Source: Aquirufa rosea (GTDB lineage: Bacteria > Bacteroidota > Bacteroidia > Cytophagales > Spirosomataceae). From it: a DNA stretch of 64,000 nucleotides. The stretch spans positions 310,001 to 374,000 of the forward strand of contig NZ_SDHY01000002.1 of NCBI RefSeq assembly GCF_004118285.1, given 5' to 3'. The translations under genes were made by a program, and so were the position numbers. Positions 17,518 through 27,168 of this stretch are shown here, piece after piece (positions within the stretch are counted from its first letter, which is position 1; each line of letters opens with the position of its first letter). The notes under the pieces are model-generated. The model was not told the origin of the DNA and ran no database searches. It saw only the letters and a list, made by a program, of their open reading frames with translations.

Positions 17518-19371
17518 TCAAGCATCATTTCCATGACTATGATTTTTCGGATGACTCAATTTCGCGTAAAGTCCTTTAGGCTGACTGATTAGTTCTTCAT
17601 GTGTCCCTCTCTCTACTATTTTCCCCTTTTGAATGACCAATATTTGATCAGCATGCTGAATGGTACTCAGTCGGTGTGCAATCACCAACACCGTCCTATG
17701 CTTCATCAAATTGGTAAGTGCAGCTTGTACTAATTTCTCAGATTCATTATCTAATGCGCTGGTAGCTTCATCTAAAATTAAAATAGGAGGATTTTTTAAC
17801 ACCGCCCGAGCGATTGAAATGCGTTGCCTCTGCCCTCCCGATAACTTAGACCCTCGGTCTCCAATCACTGTTTGATATCCATCCGGGCTTGCCATGATAA
17901 ACTCATGGGCATTGGCAATTTTAGCCGCTTCTTCTACTTCCTGCTGACTTGCCTGAGTTCCAAAGGCAATATTATTGAAAATGGTATCATTGAATAAAAC
18001 AGATTCTTGAGTTACTATCCCCATCATGGAACGCAAATCTTCCAAAGGCACTTGTTTGATGGGTACGTCATCAATCAAAATTTGACCAGCCATGGGATCA
18101 TAAAAACGAGGAAGCAAATCAGCTAAGGTAGATTTACCTCCACCCGATGATCCTACCAAAGCAATCGTTTTCCCCTTGGGTAATTCAAAGCTTATTTGAT
18201 CTAGAACCAATTTATCTGACTGATAGGAAAAACTCACCTGATCAAAAATAATACTGCGTTCCAACTGCCTCTTGGAAATAATTGGCTCTTCTGCTAGGAT
18301 GCTCGGCTGTGTATCCAATATTTCGATAATCCTATCTGCGCTTGCAACCCCACGTTGAATGCCACTAAAGGCATCAGCAATGGCTTTGGCTGGTCGCATA
18401 ACCTGAGAAAATGTAGCAATAAAAGCAATAAAGGTGGAAGCACTTAATTCACCCTCGCCTGAAATCACCAAAGTACCTCCATACAGCAAAATGCCCGTAA
18501 CCACCAAAACACCCAAGCTTTCTGAAACAGGTGAAGTCAATTCTTGTCGGAATACCATTTTCAACAAAGAGTTACGATATTTTCCATTCTCCTGTTGAAA
18601 TCGTTCATCCATCATGGGCTCCGCGCGGAAGGCTTTCACCACACGCATAGCACCAAATGTCTCATCTAATAAACTAATCAAGCCACTTAAATGCTGTTGC
18701 ACTTCTCCTGCTGCCCTTCTTAGCCTCCTAGTTATGGTAGCAATTACTCCACCCGAAAGTGGCAAAATCATAAGTGAAAATAATGTCAGCTTGACCGACA
18801 TGCTGGCTAAAAAGACAAAAAATAAGACCAATGAAAATATTTCTTTGAAGGTGGCTGTGAAAGCTCGACCAATACTATTCTCCACTTCTTGTACGTCCGT
18901 GGTTAAACGAGACATCAAATTCCCCTTCTTTCGATCACTAAAATAGCTTAAATCCAAGCGAATTGCTTGTTCAAAAACCGCTTGACGTAAGGAAGCAATG
19001 GTATCTGCCTCGACCGTCTTTAACACTCTTTGAGAAAAATAGCGAAAGATATTGGACAAAATCACGGATATCATGATGGCCCCACAAGCATACTGCAATG
19101 CTCCAATCCGTCCATATTGTTCCAAAGCCCCATAAAAATAATGGTTGAAGGCAAAGGAAAAATAACTTGGTGAAAAACTGAATTCAGGCAAATTTCGATA
19201 TAAAGTAATATTAGCAGTACCAGCTTGATTAAATAATACATTCAATAATGGAATCAGCAAGGTAAAATTTAAGATACCAAACAAACTGGCCAACAATGAA
19301 AAACCAAAATAAGGAAAGATATACTTCCGAATGGAGACTGCGTAACTAAGTAATCGGAGATAGGTTTTCAA
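17518..19371 (-). CDS. MsbA-type ABC exporter (fused permease and ATPase)
   Basis: Half-transporter of 617 residues. The N-terminal six-helix exporter domain (about 1-330) contains SYFSDRKKGNLMSRLTTDV, typical of MsbA and multidrug exporters. The nucleotide-binding domain has Walker A GSSGGGKSTL, Q-loop GIVTQE, signature LSGGQRQRISIARA, Walker B ILILDEATSAL and the H-loop His in IAHRLSTI. Lipid A or a polyprenyl-linked glycan is a plausible cargo given the glycosyltransferases next door, but the cargo cannot be read from the sequence. Confidence 0.9.
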   Translation of the reverse strand: MKTYLRLLSYAVSIRKYIFPYFGFSLLASLFGILNFTLLIPLLNVLFNQAGTANITLYRNLPEFSFSPSYFSFAFNHYFYGALEQYGRIGALQYACGAIMISVILSNIFRYFSQRVLKTVEADTIASLRQAVFEQAIRLDLSYFSDRKKGNLMSRLTTDVQEVENSIGRAFTATFKEIFSLVLFFVFLASMSVKLTLFSLMILPLSGGVIATITRRLRRAAGEVQQHLSGLISLLDETFGAMRVVKAFRAEPMMDERFQQENGKYRNSLLKMVFRQELTSPVSESLGVLVVTGILLYGGTLVISGEGELSASTFIAFIATFSQVMRPAKAIADAFSGIQRGVASADRIIEILDTQPSILAEEPIISKRQLERSIIFDQVSFSYQSDKLVLDQISFELPKGKTIALVGSSGGGKSTLADLLPRFYDPMAGQILIDDVPIKQVPLEDLRSMMGIVTQESVLFNDTIFNNIAFGTQASQQEVEEAAKIANAHEFIMASPDGYQTVIGDRGSKLSGGQRQRISIARAVLKNPPILILDEATSALDNESEKLVQAALTNLMKHRTVLVIAHRLSTIQHADQILVIQKGKIVERGTHEELISQPKGLYAKLSHPKNHSHGNDA

Positions 19372-19443
19372 TGATAAACTTTCTTAAATTTAGGCCAAAT
19401 TACTATAATTTTAATAAACTACTTTAGAATTTATACCCTTTCC

Positions 19444-20385
19444 ATGCCCTCCTCCAAGAATAAGAGCCAGATTCCGCCATTGATCTCTATCGTTATGGCT
19501 TGTTACCAAGGCGAGAAATTTATCGAAGAACAGATTCTATGCCACTTGGATCAGGATTATCCAAACCTAGAATTTATTTATGTTGATGATGCCTCATCTG
19601 ATAATACTTGGTCCATTTTACAACAATTCGCACAAAAAGATAGTCGCATTAAAATTTATCAAAACTTAGAAAACTTAGGGTACATTGGGTGTTTTGAGCA
19701 TGCCATCCAGCTGGCTCAAGGGGATTGGATTGCTCTCTCAGACCAGGACGACCGCTGGAAAAGTCATAAAATAAGTCGATTATATGAATCCATAAGTACT
19801 TTCTCTCTTATTTACTCGAATTCTCAGTTGATGGATGAAAAGGGCAATCTGTTGGCAACTAGAATGTCTGACATCAAAAATCAAATTTCTTATCATTCGC
19901 CATTGATGTATACTTTTGGTGCCTGGGCGCCAGGTCATAGCATGTTGTTCCGAAAAAACATCTTGAAAACAGCTTTCCCTTTCCCTCGTTTTGTTTCTCA
20001 TGACTATTATATCGGATTTCTAGCTACCTGTTTTCAAGGCATTACTTACTTGCCCGAAGTTCTGGTGGATTACAGGCAACACAATCAAAACGCCATCGGA
20101 GCTAACCTGAAAACGGCTCCCAAATTGTATCAAACAAGAAAACAGCGTGATAAACGTATACAACAGCGCGTTCAATTGCTGGCCGAGATCTGTCCCCAAG
20201 AAAAAAAAGAGGAAAAAGAAGTACTGCTGATGCTTGCCTATGATTTTTGCTCCAAGAGTTTACTGCACCGATTCCGCAGAATGTACTTAGTCATGAAATA
20301 CCGAGATAGCATGCTGGCCTACAAGAAAAAAGGGGCCTTGGGTAAATGGCTATACCCATTTAAATTACTGTTCGCTATTTATTAA
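19444..20385 (+). CDS. Family 2 glycosyltransferase
   Basis: Inverting GT-A enzyme of 313 residues, probably cytoplasmic-face, adding a sugar to a surface glycan. The N-terminal fold has SIVMACYQGEKFIEEQI, FIYVDDASSDNT (nucleotide-binding Asp) and LSDQDDRWKSHKI (DXD-like metal site). The middle region (WAPGHSMLFRK, VDYRQH) resembles rhamnosyltransferase-like GT2 proteins. Its end overlaps the convergent GT gene by 11 bp. The donor and acceptor are unknown. Confidence 0.85.
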   Translation: MPSSKNKSQIPPLISIVMACYQGEKFIEEQILCHLDQDYPNLEFIYVDDASSDNTWSILQQFAQKDSRIKIYQNLENLGYIGCFEHAIQLAQGDWIALSDQDDRWKSHKISRLYESISTFSLIYSNSQLMDEKGNLLATRMSDIKNQISYHSPLMYTFGAWAPGHSMLFRKNILKTAFPFPRFVSHDYYIGFLATCFQGITYLPEVLVDYRQHNQNAIGANLKTAPKLYQTRKQRDKRIQQRVQLLAEICPQEKKEEKEVLLMLAYDFCSKSLLHRFRRMYLVMKYRDSMLAYKKKGALGKWLYPFKLLFAIY

Positions 20386-21265
20386 ACCATAAACGCCATC
20401 GATAATACCCGTTTTTCCAATGAACCCAAAAGGGTATCCATTTTTTCTCCAAAGGGCCTGTAAAGGGCTTACCTCTTTGTAAATAATATTTAGAAAAAGT
20501 ACCTGAACTCATACCCCAAGTACGAATAAATTGATAATAACCTTTATTTTGTTTAACTCGCTTGACCGAAATTGAACCAAAATGGTACACACGACTTCGC
20601 GCTACCCCTTTAAATAGCCGCACTCCTGCCTGCCATAATTTCATGGAAAAATCTGGATCTGAATACATTCCAGGGGAAAATTCTATACTATAACCTCCTA
20701 CCTGATCCCATAAATCCTTATGCACCACATTGGGTGGCCAGGTACTTCCTTGCCAATCCTTTTTTTCCCAATGGTTCCACTCTTTCAACAAACGCTCTTC
20801 ATCGAAATTGGCTAAAGTAGTTCCATAATTTTGCTCAATCGAGCAATTACTTTGAGCACTAGGCTCAATCATGGTGGCTGATATAAAAAAATAATGATTG
20901 GGACAGCTTAAAACCTCCTCTTTCAATATTCCATCCCAATTAGGTAAGACGTACATGTCGTCATTTAGATACAATAGATAGTCTGCAGTGGCCAATTTAC
21001 GCATGGCGTTCATGGCATAACAAACTCCTACATTTTCATGGCTATAGGAATAGGTTATATCTCCTTGCGCTTGAATCCATTCCAAGGTTCCATCAGATCC
21101 TTCATTGATATGCACCACCAATTGGTAGGAAGTAGTAGAATGTGTCCGAATGCTGCGAATGCAATTTTGAAGAAATGCCAAATTGTTCCAAGTAGGAATC
21201 AAAATTGAAAAAAAAGGTTTATCCTCAGAATTAGCAGGCGAGAAATAGGAAATTTGTGGCTCCAT
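20375..21265 (-). CDS. Family 2 glycosyltransferase
   Basis: A 296-residue GT-A protein: FFSILIPTWNNLAFLQNCI, then SHENVGVCYAMNAM, and LLYLNDDMYVLPNWD as the metal-binding acidic site. The C-terminal part (GVRLFKGVARSRVYHFGSIS) is shared by many Bacteroidota GT2 proteins. The ATG overlaps the stop of the upstream GT gene by one base (TGATG), so the two are translationally coupled. It is last in a run beginning with a T9SS protein and nuoBC. Confidence 0.85.
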   Translation of the reverse strand: MEPQISYFSPANSEDKPFFSILIPTWNNLAFLQNCIRSIRTHSTTSYQLVVHINEGSDGTLEWIQAQGDITYSYSHENVGVCYAMNAMRKLATADYLLYLNDDMYVLPNWDGILKEEVLSCPNHYFFISATMIEPSAQSNCSIEQNYGTTLANFDEERLLKEWNHWEKKDWQGSTWPPNVVHKDLWDQVGGYSIEFSPGMYSDPDFSMKLWQAGVRLFKGVARSRVYHFGSISVKRVKQNKGYYQFIRTWGMSSGTFSKYYLQRGKPFTGPLEKKWIPFWVHWKNGYYRWRLWFNK

Positions 21266-22143
21266 CAGTCGATTATTCGATAATTTCTATATTCCCCAAT
21301 CCGCTTTCCAGTCCAATCCTCTATTTGTTGTAAAATCTTTCTTCTCCAACTCATCCGCTTCCTCAGCTCCTTAGCATCCACCTGAAAAGGCCAATTCTGC
21401 TGAGCTATTCGGTCATGCATAACCTGTGGATGCGTACCCTCAAATCTGGTCAATCTTTCGGCATTGCCATAGTCGAATTGATAATTTGGAGGAACATTGG
21501 CAGCTAACCAATCGTCATCATGATAAAATTGGGTGAAGTTTCTAACCTTATTATTTAAACCCTGAGGAGGTTTCACCCAACCATAATGGTATATACATGC
21601 CGGAATATGTTTCACAAACATCTTTCTCCCATCCTTCCTGAAACCTTGCGCATCCTTATAAGAGTGTACAGCTGAATTAAATCTCACGACCCTAATTTCT
21701 CTACGGTACCAACGCCTAGAAACGGCCACAAAATCATAGGAACCGTAAAAATGACGGTAATTGAATAGTAAACCTTCCACCTTTTCATCTGACAAATAAT
21801 GCTCCATACACTGTTTGATGATAGGCAAATCATCCTCATGAACGCATTCATCTCCTTGAATATAAAATGCCCAATCGGTATCTGGAGAAATGGCAGCATA
21901 AGCCTTGTCCGTCTCCAAGGCAAAGGTCCTCCCTCCTTCCCTTTGGCTTTCATCCCAAACCGTTTCTACAATCCTGATTTTAGGTGAAGCTATCGATTGA
22001 ATTAAGGCTAAAGTGTCATCTTCTGATTGACCAACGGCCACCACCATTTCTTCACAAATGGGCAAGATGGAGTTAATCGCTTCCAAGATCGCATAATCAT
22101 TTTTGATTGCATTTCGAATGAAAGTAAATCCTGCTATTTTCAT
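21265..22143 (-). CDS. Glycosyltransferase, GT2-like
   Basis: A 292-residue protein that begins directly with a GT-A fold: MKIAGFTFIRNAIKND, EEMVVAVGQSEDDTL, then WAFYIQGDECVHEDD, where DECVHEDD supplies the acidic residues. The remaining part (NYRHFYGSYDFVAVSRRWYRREIRV) resembles a Bacteroidota GT2-like family of unknown product. It starts 4 bp after nuoC, so it is likely transcribed with the complex I genes, an unexpected pairing. Confidence 0.78.
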   Translation of the reverse strand: MKIAGFTFIRNAIKNDYAILEAINSILPICEEMVVAVGQSEDDTLALIQSIASPKIRIVETVWDESQREGGRTFALETDKAYAAISPDTDWAFYIQGDECVHEDDLPIIKQCMEHYLSDEKVEGLLFNYRHFYGSYDFVAVSRRWYRREIRVVRFNSAVHSYKDAQGFRKDGRKMFVKHIPACIYHYGWVKPPQGLNNKVRNFTQFYHDDDWLAANVPPNYQFDYGNAERLTRFEGTHPQVMHDRIAQQNWPFQVDAKELRKRMSWRRKILQQIEDWTGKRIGEYRNYRIID

Positions 22144-22147
22144 TCGC

Positions 22148-22639
22148 TTAGTATTTTACCTTAACTCCATGGTAAGTATCTGGGTCATCATAGTCCTTTC
22201 TTAAAGGATGACCTTTCCAATCTTCTGGCAATAGAATTCTTCTTAAATCAGGATGATCTTTGAATTTAACTCCCACCAAATCATAAGCTTCCCGCTCGTG
22301 CCAGTCGGCCGTTTTCCAAATATGAGAAATAGTCGGCACTTCAGGCAAAGCTCCTGCTGAATCCAAGCGAGGCAATTCTAAACGAAGATGGCAAGTCAGG
22401 TGGTTTGGAATAGAATATAGGGTATAAATAATTTCCAAGGTACCTGCCTCAAGGCCATTATCTATGGCTGTCAAGCAGGACAATGAGTCAAAATAGGTGG
22501 CCGGATTACGCCATAATAAATCGCAAACAGGTACCAATTCATCCACACCTAAGGTCAACTGGCCTCTTGGCTCATCCATGGATATACTTATCCCCAAATG
22601 CTGTTCAATTAATTCTTTGATGGCTGATATGGAGTTCAT
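22148..22639 (-). CDS. nuoC: NADH-quinone oxidoreductase subunit C
   Basis: The 30-kDa-type subunit of respiratory complex I, in the peripheral arm. The protein has 163 residues and contains the signature block WHEREAYDLVGVKFKDHPDLRRILLPEDWKGHPLRKDY. It is separate (not fused to NuoD) and follows nuoB by 9 bp, the normal order. The next gene is a glycosyltransferase instead of nuoD, so the rest of the complex must be encoded elsewhere. Confidence 0.95.
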   Translation of the reverse strand: MNSISAIKELIEQHLGISISMDEPRGQLTLGVDELVPVCDLLWRNPATYFDSLSCLTAIDNGLEAGTLEIIYTLYSIPNHLTCHLRLELPRLDSAGALPEVPTISHIWKTADWHEREAYDLVGVKFKDHPDLRRILLPEDWKGHPLRKDYDDPDTYHGVKVKY

Positions 22640-22648
22640 GGGAATTTC

Positions 22649-23161
22649 TTAAGAGATAGCTTCCAAAATTCGGGCAGGGACCACTAAACTTTCCTTTTGG
22701 ATTTTTTCCTGCAATTTGATAATCCCTCCCAATAATGCCTCTGGCCTCGGTGGACAACCTGGCACATAAACATCCACAGGAATAATACGGTCAACCCCCT
22801 TCACTACATGGTATCCATGGTCCCAGTAAGGGCCACCACAATTAGCACATGAACCCATGGAAATTACATAACGAGGCTCAGGCATTTGTTCATACAATCT
22901 GCGTATGCGGTCAGCCATTTTAAATGTAACAGTACCCGCCACAATCATCACGTCAGACTGCCTAGGGGAAGGACGAGGAAATACCCCAAATCGATCCAAA
23001 TCATATCCAGAAGCAAAGGCTTGCATCATTTCGATAGCACAACAAGCTAAGCCAAAACTCATAGGCCATAAAGAGCTTGCCCTAGCCCAATTCAGCAAGT
23101 CTTCCACTTGACTGATAACAAATCCCTCTGACTGAAACTGCTGGTCTAATAAGCTCTTCAT
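22649..23161 (-). CDS. nuoB: NADH-quinone oxidoreductase subunit B
   Basis: Carries the terminal N2 [4Fe-4S] cluster of complex I, which passes electrons to quinone. The four cluster cysteines are visible: the tandem CC in [11 protein letters not shown], one in [10 protein letters not shown] and one in [13 protein letters not shown]. At 170 residues it is of normal length. No nuoA lies upstream; a T9SS type B protein ends 2 bp before it, so these genes are probably co-transcribed. Confidence 0.96.
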   Translation of the reverse strand: MKSLLDQQFQSEGFVISQVEDLLNWARASSLWPMSFGLACCAIEMMQAFASGYDLDRFGVFPRPSPRQSDVMIVAGTVTFKMADRIRRLYEQMPEPRYVISMGSCANCGGPYWDHGYHVVKGVDRIIPVDVYVPGCPPRPEALLGGIIKLQEKIQKESLVVPARILEAIS

Positions 23162-23163
23162 AT

Positions 23164-23898
23164 TTATCTTAAAATAGTTAGATTACCATAAATAGTACCA
23201 TATTCCTCACTTGGAGTGATTTTATACATATAAGTTCCAGATGGTAAATCCTTCCCATTAAATTTCCCTTTAAAAGGTCTCTCTTCATATTGATAACCAG
23301 TACTCTCAAAGACCGGCTGACCCCAACGATCAAATATAACTATTTGGGCATCAGGATAATTGTATAAATAATCGATAAACCACTCGTCATTGGTATCATC
23401 TGAGTTAGGCGTGATGACATTGTAAGGATGTATTTTCACTAAAATCACCACATCGATGGTGGCAAAACTCTGACAAGCTAGTCCAGTCGTGGCATCCTTT
23501 CCTACACCCGTAATGTAATAAGTCAAAGTGAAACTAGTCCCCTCTAAATCTTGATGACTTTGAATGATTTTCTTGATATCGAAGGTCGTATTTAGTTTGG
23601 TCGTATCTGTAATACCTATTTCCTGTCCACGATTGGTTCCAGCTAGAGTCCAAGTCCATTTGATGTCCGCATTTTGGGCTCCATTCACAGGAATTGGAAC
23701 GGGATCTGGATAGGGTTCATTTTTCAATATATTGGGAGAAAAAACCACCACTTTTTTTTCTGTGGCTACCCATACTGGACACTGTGCCCAAGAAGCGTAT
23801 GAAATACCCAACAAAAAAATAACAACCAATAATTGCCTAATGAAGGTGAATGAAGGGTTCTTACATCTAGAAATTAATAAAGTGCTTGTTAAAAACAT
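23164..23898 (-). CDS. Secreted protein with T9SS type B (gliding-associated) C-terminal domain
   Basis: A 244-residue exported protein. A signal peptide ([17 protein letters not shown]) lies about 20 residues in from the first ATG, so the true start may be further inside. The middle is Ig-like/beta-rich without a recognised domain. The last 85 residues fit the gliding-motility-associated C-terminal domain: [26 protein letters not shown] and GTYMYKI. That domain directs export by the type IX system and surface attachment. It is the first gene of a run continuing into nuoB with 2 bp spacing. Confidence 0.88.
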   Translation of the reverse strand: MFLTSTLLISRCKNPSFTFIRQLLVVIFLLGISYASWAQCPVWVATEKKVVVFSPNILKNEPYPDPVPIPVNGAQNADIKWTWTLAGTNRGQEIGITDTTKLNTTFDIKKIIQSHQDLEGTSFTLTYYITGVGKDATTGLACQSFATIDVVILVKIHPYNVITPNSDDTNDEWFIDYLYNYPDAQIVIFDRWGQPVFESTGYQYEERPFKGKFNGKDLPSGTYMYKITPSEEYGTIYGNLTILR

Positions 23899-23967
23899 AA
23901 AGCTTGAAAAATTCTCCCTAAGGTTTTGTAAATATACCTAAATTCACAAAATTTTTGTTGATAGCCC

Positions 23968-26061
23968 ATGACCCATTTTTTTGAAACAGATTTAGCTTTG
24001 TTACGCGGAATGACACCTGCCCGACTTAGCTTGCTTCAATCTGAATTGGGGCTATTCACTTATGGCGACCTCATTCAATATTATCCTTTTCGCTACGAAG
24101 ACCGAACTGCCATTTATCCTATTGACCAAATCACGGAACAATTGGAGCATTCCCAGTTTATTGGACGCATTCGCTATAAAGAAAAAATTGGTCAAGGACC
24201 TAAGCAAAGACTAGTAGCTCAATGCTGCGATGAAACAGGCTGCATAGAACTGGTTTGGTTTCAAGGCATCAAATGGCTTGAAAAAACTTTAACGCCAGGA
24301 GTTGATTATTTATTTTATGGAAAGCCCACCAGTTTCAATGGACAGATTCAAATAACCCACCCTGAAATGGAGGTCTACAAGGGCAAAGCCAACAATGATA
24401 CCTATTTTCATCCCGTTTATTCCCTGACTGAAAAATTAAGGAAAAAGTACATCGACAGTAAATTGATTGCCCAACTTCAAAAGAACCTGTTACAAGTCGC
24501 CTTCCCTTACATTCGTGAAACCTTGCCCACCGAGATCATACAACAATTTAAACTGATTTCTAAGCAAGAAGCACTATACCACATACATTTACCGCAATCG
24601 GAAAATTGGTTACGTCAGGCTAAAAGAAGACTGAAATTTGAAGAACTATTTTATAATCAACTCCGCTTGATTAAACAGAATTTAGTTCGAAAAACAGCTT
24701 TTCCAGGACAGGTTTTTTCCTCGGCGGCCTTGTTGACCAATTTTTATCAAAATCACATGCCATTTGAACTCACAGGAGCACAAAAAAAAGTGATTCGTGA
24801 AATTTTTCATGACATGAAATCGGGTCAACAAATGAACCGCTTGTTGCAAGGCGATGTAGGTTCTGGCAAGACCATTGTGGCATTTATAGCCATGTTACTG
24901 GCCATTGATAATGGTACGCAAGCCTGCCTGATGGCCCCTACTGAAATATTGGCAGACCAGCATTTTCAGGGCTTAAAAAAATTAGCCGATTTATTGAATA
25001 TTCGTATTGCCAAATTAACCGGTTCTACCAAAAAGAAAGACCGACAAATCCTCCACGAGGAATTGGCTTCTGGCCAGATGCAAATACTGGTAGGTACACA
25101 TGCCATTTTTGAAGATGTCGTTCAATTTCATAACCTTGGCTTGTGCATCATCGATGAGCAACATCGCTTTGGAGTGGCGCAGCGAGCTAAACTTTGGGAT
25201 AAAAACAAAAAAACACATCCTCATGTAATGGTCATGACGGCCACTCCGATTCCTCGTACGCTAGCCATGACCTTGTACGGAGATTTAGACATTTCCATCA
25301 TCGACGAGCTTCCAGCAGGTAGAAAAGCCATTCAGACTATCCACCGCTACGACAGTCACCGTCTGCAGGTTTTTGGTTTTATCCAAAATGAAATCAACAA
25401 AGGCCGACAAGTGTACATTGTCTATCCGCTGATTGAAGAATCTGAAAAAATGGACTTCAAGGATTTAATGGATGGATTTGAGAGTATCTCTAGGGCATTC
25501 CCAGAGGTTCCTATCGGTATATTACATGGTAAAATGAAAGCCGCAGACAAGGACTTTGAAATGGCTCGTTTTGTGAAAAATGAAACCAAAATCATGGTCG
25601 CCACGACGGTCATTGAAGTAGGGGTGAATGTACCAAATGCCACCATTATGATCATTGAAAGTGCGGAAAGATTTGGTTTGGCCCAATTGCATCAATTACG
25701 CGGACGAGTGGGCCGCGGTGCCGAGCAAAGCTATTGCATCTTAATGACGGATTACAAATTAAGTGCCGATACCAAAAAACGTATTGAGACCATGGTACGG
25801 ACAAACAATGGCTTTGAAATTGCTGAGGTGGATTTACAGCTTAGAGGACCAGGAGATTTGGGTGGTACAAGACAGAGTGGGGCAGTAGATTTAATGATTG
25901 CTGACTTGGCCAAAGACGGGGAAATCTTAAAAGTTGCCAGAGAAACAGCTCATAAAATCCTAGAAGAGGATCCTCAGTTAATCGAACCCAAACATCAAAT
26001 GATTCGTGAACAAGTGGTCCATCAACGCAAGGATACGACCAATTGGGCTAAAATAAGTTAA
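23968..26061 (+). CDS. recG: ATP-dependent DNA helicase RecG
   Basis: Branch-migration helicase of 697 residues acting on stalled forks and Holliday junctions. An N-terminal wedge/OB region (FIGRIRYKEKIGQGPKQRLVAQ) precedes the superfamily 2 core: Walker A GDVGSGKTIVAF, DEQH box in CIIDEQHRFGVAQR, motif III MTATPIPRTLA, and motif VI QLRGRVGRGAEQSYC. It ends close to the convergent yqgE, with only 8 bp between the stops. Confidence 0.97.
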   Translation: MTHFFETDLALLRGMTPARLSLLQSELGLFTYGDLIQYYPFRYEDRTAIYPIDQITEQLEHSQFIGRIRYKEKIGQGPKQRLVAQCCDETGCIELVWFQGIKWLEKTLTPGVDYLFYGKPTSFNGQIQITHPEMEVYKGKANNDTYFHPVYSLTEKLRKKYIDSKLIAQLQKNLLQVAFPYIRETLPTEIIQQFKLISKQEALYHIHLPQSENWLRQAKRRLKFEELFYNQLRLIKQNLVRKTAFPGQVFSSAALLTNFYQNHMPFELTGAQKKVIREIFHDMKSGQQMNRLLQGDVGSGKTIVAFIAMLLAIDNGTQACLMAPTEILADQHFQGLKKLADLLNIRIAKLTGSTKKKDRQILHEELASGQMQILVGTHAIFEDVVQFHNLGLCIIDEQHRFGVAQRAKLWDKNKKTHPHVMVMTATPIPRTLAMTLYGDLDISIIDELPAGRKAIQTIHRYDSHRLQVFGFIQNEINKGRQVYIVYPLIEESEKMDFKDLMDGFESISRAFPEVPIGILHGKMKAADKDFEMARFVKNETKIMVATTVIEVGVNVPNATIMIIESAERFGLAQLHQLRGRVGRGAEQSYCILMTDYKLSADTKKRIETMVRTNNGFEIAEVDLQLRGPGDLGGTRQSGAVDLMIADLAKDGEILKVARETAHKILEEDPQLIEPKHQMIREQVVHQRKDTTNWAKIS

Positions 26062-26069
26062 TCGGAAAC

Positions 26070-26639
26070 TTAATTTAAATTGGGATCATCAGGGTAGGTG
26101 GAAAGCACCCGATAATCTCCTCCTTTATCAAACAATACTTTTCGCCAAAGCTGGGTGCTGGGTTCATCAAATACGTAATCCGCCTTGGCAGGATGTAACA
26201 TCCAAGCATTGGATTTCACTTCCCGCTCCAATTGTCCTGCACCCCAGCCTGAATAACCTATAAAAAATTTAATCTCATCAAAGCCTAATTCTCCAGCCAC
26301 CACTAGTTCAATGGCTCTTTCAAAATCTCCAGACCAAAAAATACCCTCGCCCAATTCCAGCCCCTCCGGAATTAAATCCGGTCTTCGATGGACAAACTGC
26401 ATGATGGTTGGATCTACTGGACCACCCAAATAAATAGGCACTTCCTCCATCATCTTTTCGTCCATATAGGAATCCAACACGATTTCCTGCCTTTGATTCA
26501 ATACCAAGCCAAAGGAATGTGAGGAAGAATGTTCACATAACAATATCACCGACCTGTGAAAAGAAGGATCATCCAAAAAAGGTTCCGATACTAGTAAGAT
26601 ACCAGCTTTCAATTCCAAGGGAGCATTTTTCTTAGGCAT
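26070..26639 (-). CDS. YqgE/AlgH-family protein
   Basis: A conserved 189-residue cytoplasmic protein of unclear function (YqgE in E. coli, AlgH in Pseudomonas). Family blocks are GILLVSEPFLDDPSFHRSVILLCEH, FGLVLNQ, IYLGGPVD and FFIGYSGWGAGQLEREV. The start at 26639 (MPKKNAPLELKAG) is chosen over 26693 because the longer version would run through the folK promoter and start. It is divergent from folK with only about 40 bp between. Confidence 0.88.
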   Translation of the reverse strand: MPKKNAPLELKAGILLVSEPFLDDPSFHRSVILLCEHSSSHSFGLVLNQRQEIVLDSYMDEKMMEEVPIYLGGPVDPTIMQFVHRRPDLIPEGLELGEGIFWSGDFERAIELVVAGELGFDEIKFFIGYSGWGAGQLEREVKSNAWMLHPAKADYVFDEPSTQLWRKVLFDKGGDYRVLSTYPDDPNLN

Positions 26640-26653
26640 ATAAAAGAAATTTG

Positions 26654-26661
26654 TAAGTTTG
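26654..26661 (+). promoter_or_regulatory. -7 box TAAGTTTG for folK
   Basis: Perfect TAnnTTTG on the plus strand, 19 bp before the ATG at 26680. It decides against the TTG start at 26659, which overlaps the box. Confidence 0.55.
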
Positions 26662-26679
26662 TTAGAAATGAATTCGCCT

Positions 26680-27168
26680 ATGGCCACCAACATTTACCTC
26701 TCTTTAGGGGGCAATCTAGGAAATACCCTTGAAATTTTTAAAAAAGTCTATCCAATTATTGAAAAAAAAATAGGGGTAATTCTACGATATTCTTCCATTT
26801 ATCGTACTAAAGCCTGGGGAAATACCGATCAAGCTGACTTCTTAAACCAAGTAATTCAGATAGAAAGTTCATTAAGTCCGCAAGAATTACTCCAGAAATT
26901 GTTGGCGATAGAATCCGAATTAGGCCGAGTGAGAAAACAACCCTGGGAAGCTCGAATCATTGATCTGGATATTCTCTTCTATCAAGATCAGATTATACAA
27001 GAAAGTCATTTACAGATTCCTCATCCCTATATTTCGCAGAGAAAATTCGTGTTAGTTCCCCTAGCAGAAATTGCTCCCACCTGGGTGCACCCAATTCTTG
27101 AAAAAGATATTAGAACGCTACTCGATGAGTGCCCAGATCAATCCTTGGTCACGCCTTTAGAATTATAG
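26680..27168 (+). CDS. folK: 6-hydroxymethyl-7,8-dihydropterin pyrophosphokinase
   Basis: Transfers pyrophosphate from ATP to 6-hydroxymethyl-7,8-dihydropterin in folate synthesis. The protein shows IYLSLGGNLGNTLE, YSSIYRTKAWGNTDQADFLNQV, ELGRVRKQPWEARIIDLDILFY (catalytic Asp pair) and IPHPYISQRKFVLVPLAEIAP. The 162-residue version from 26680 fits the family; 26668 is also possible. It overlaps the convergent hydroxylase by 6 bp. folA, also of folate metabolism, is 12 kb away. Confidence 0.94.
   Translation: MATNIYLSLGGNLGNTLEIFKKVYPIIEKKIGVILRYSSIYRTKAWGNTDQADFLNQVIQIESSLSPQELLQKLLAIESELGRVRKQPWEARIIDLDILFYQDQIIQESHLQIPHPYISQRKFVLVPLAEIAPTWVHPILEKDIRTLLDECPDQSLVTPLEL

Noticed and set aside
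18614-18946. 110-codon plus-strand frame
   Set aside because: Antisense to the ABC exporter, with no start context and no recognisable domain.
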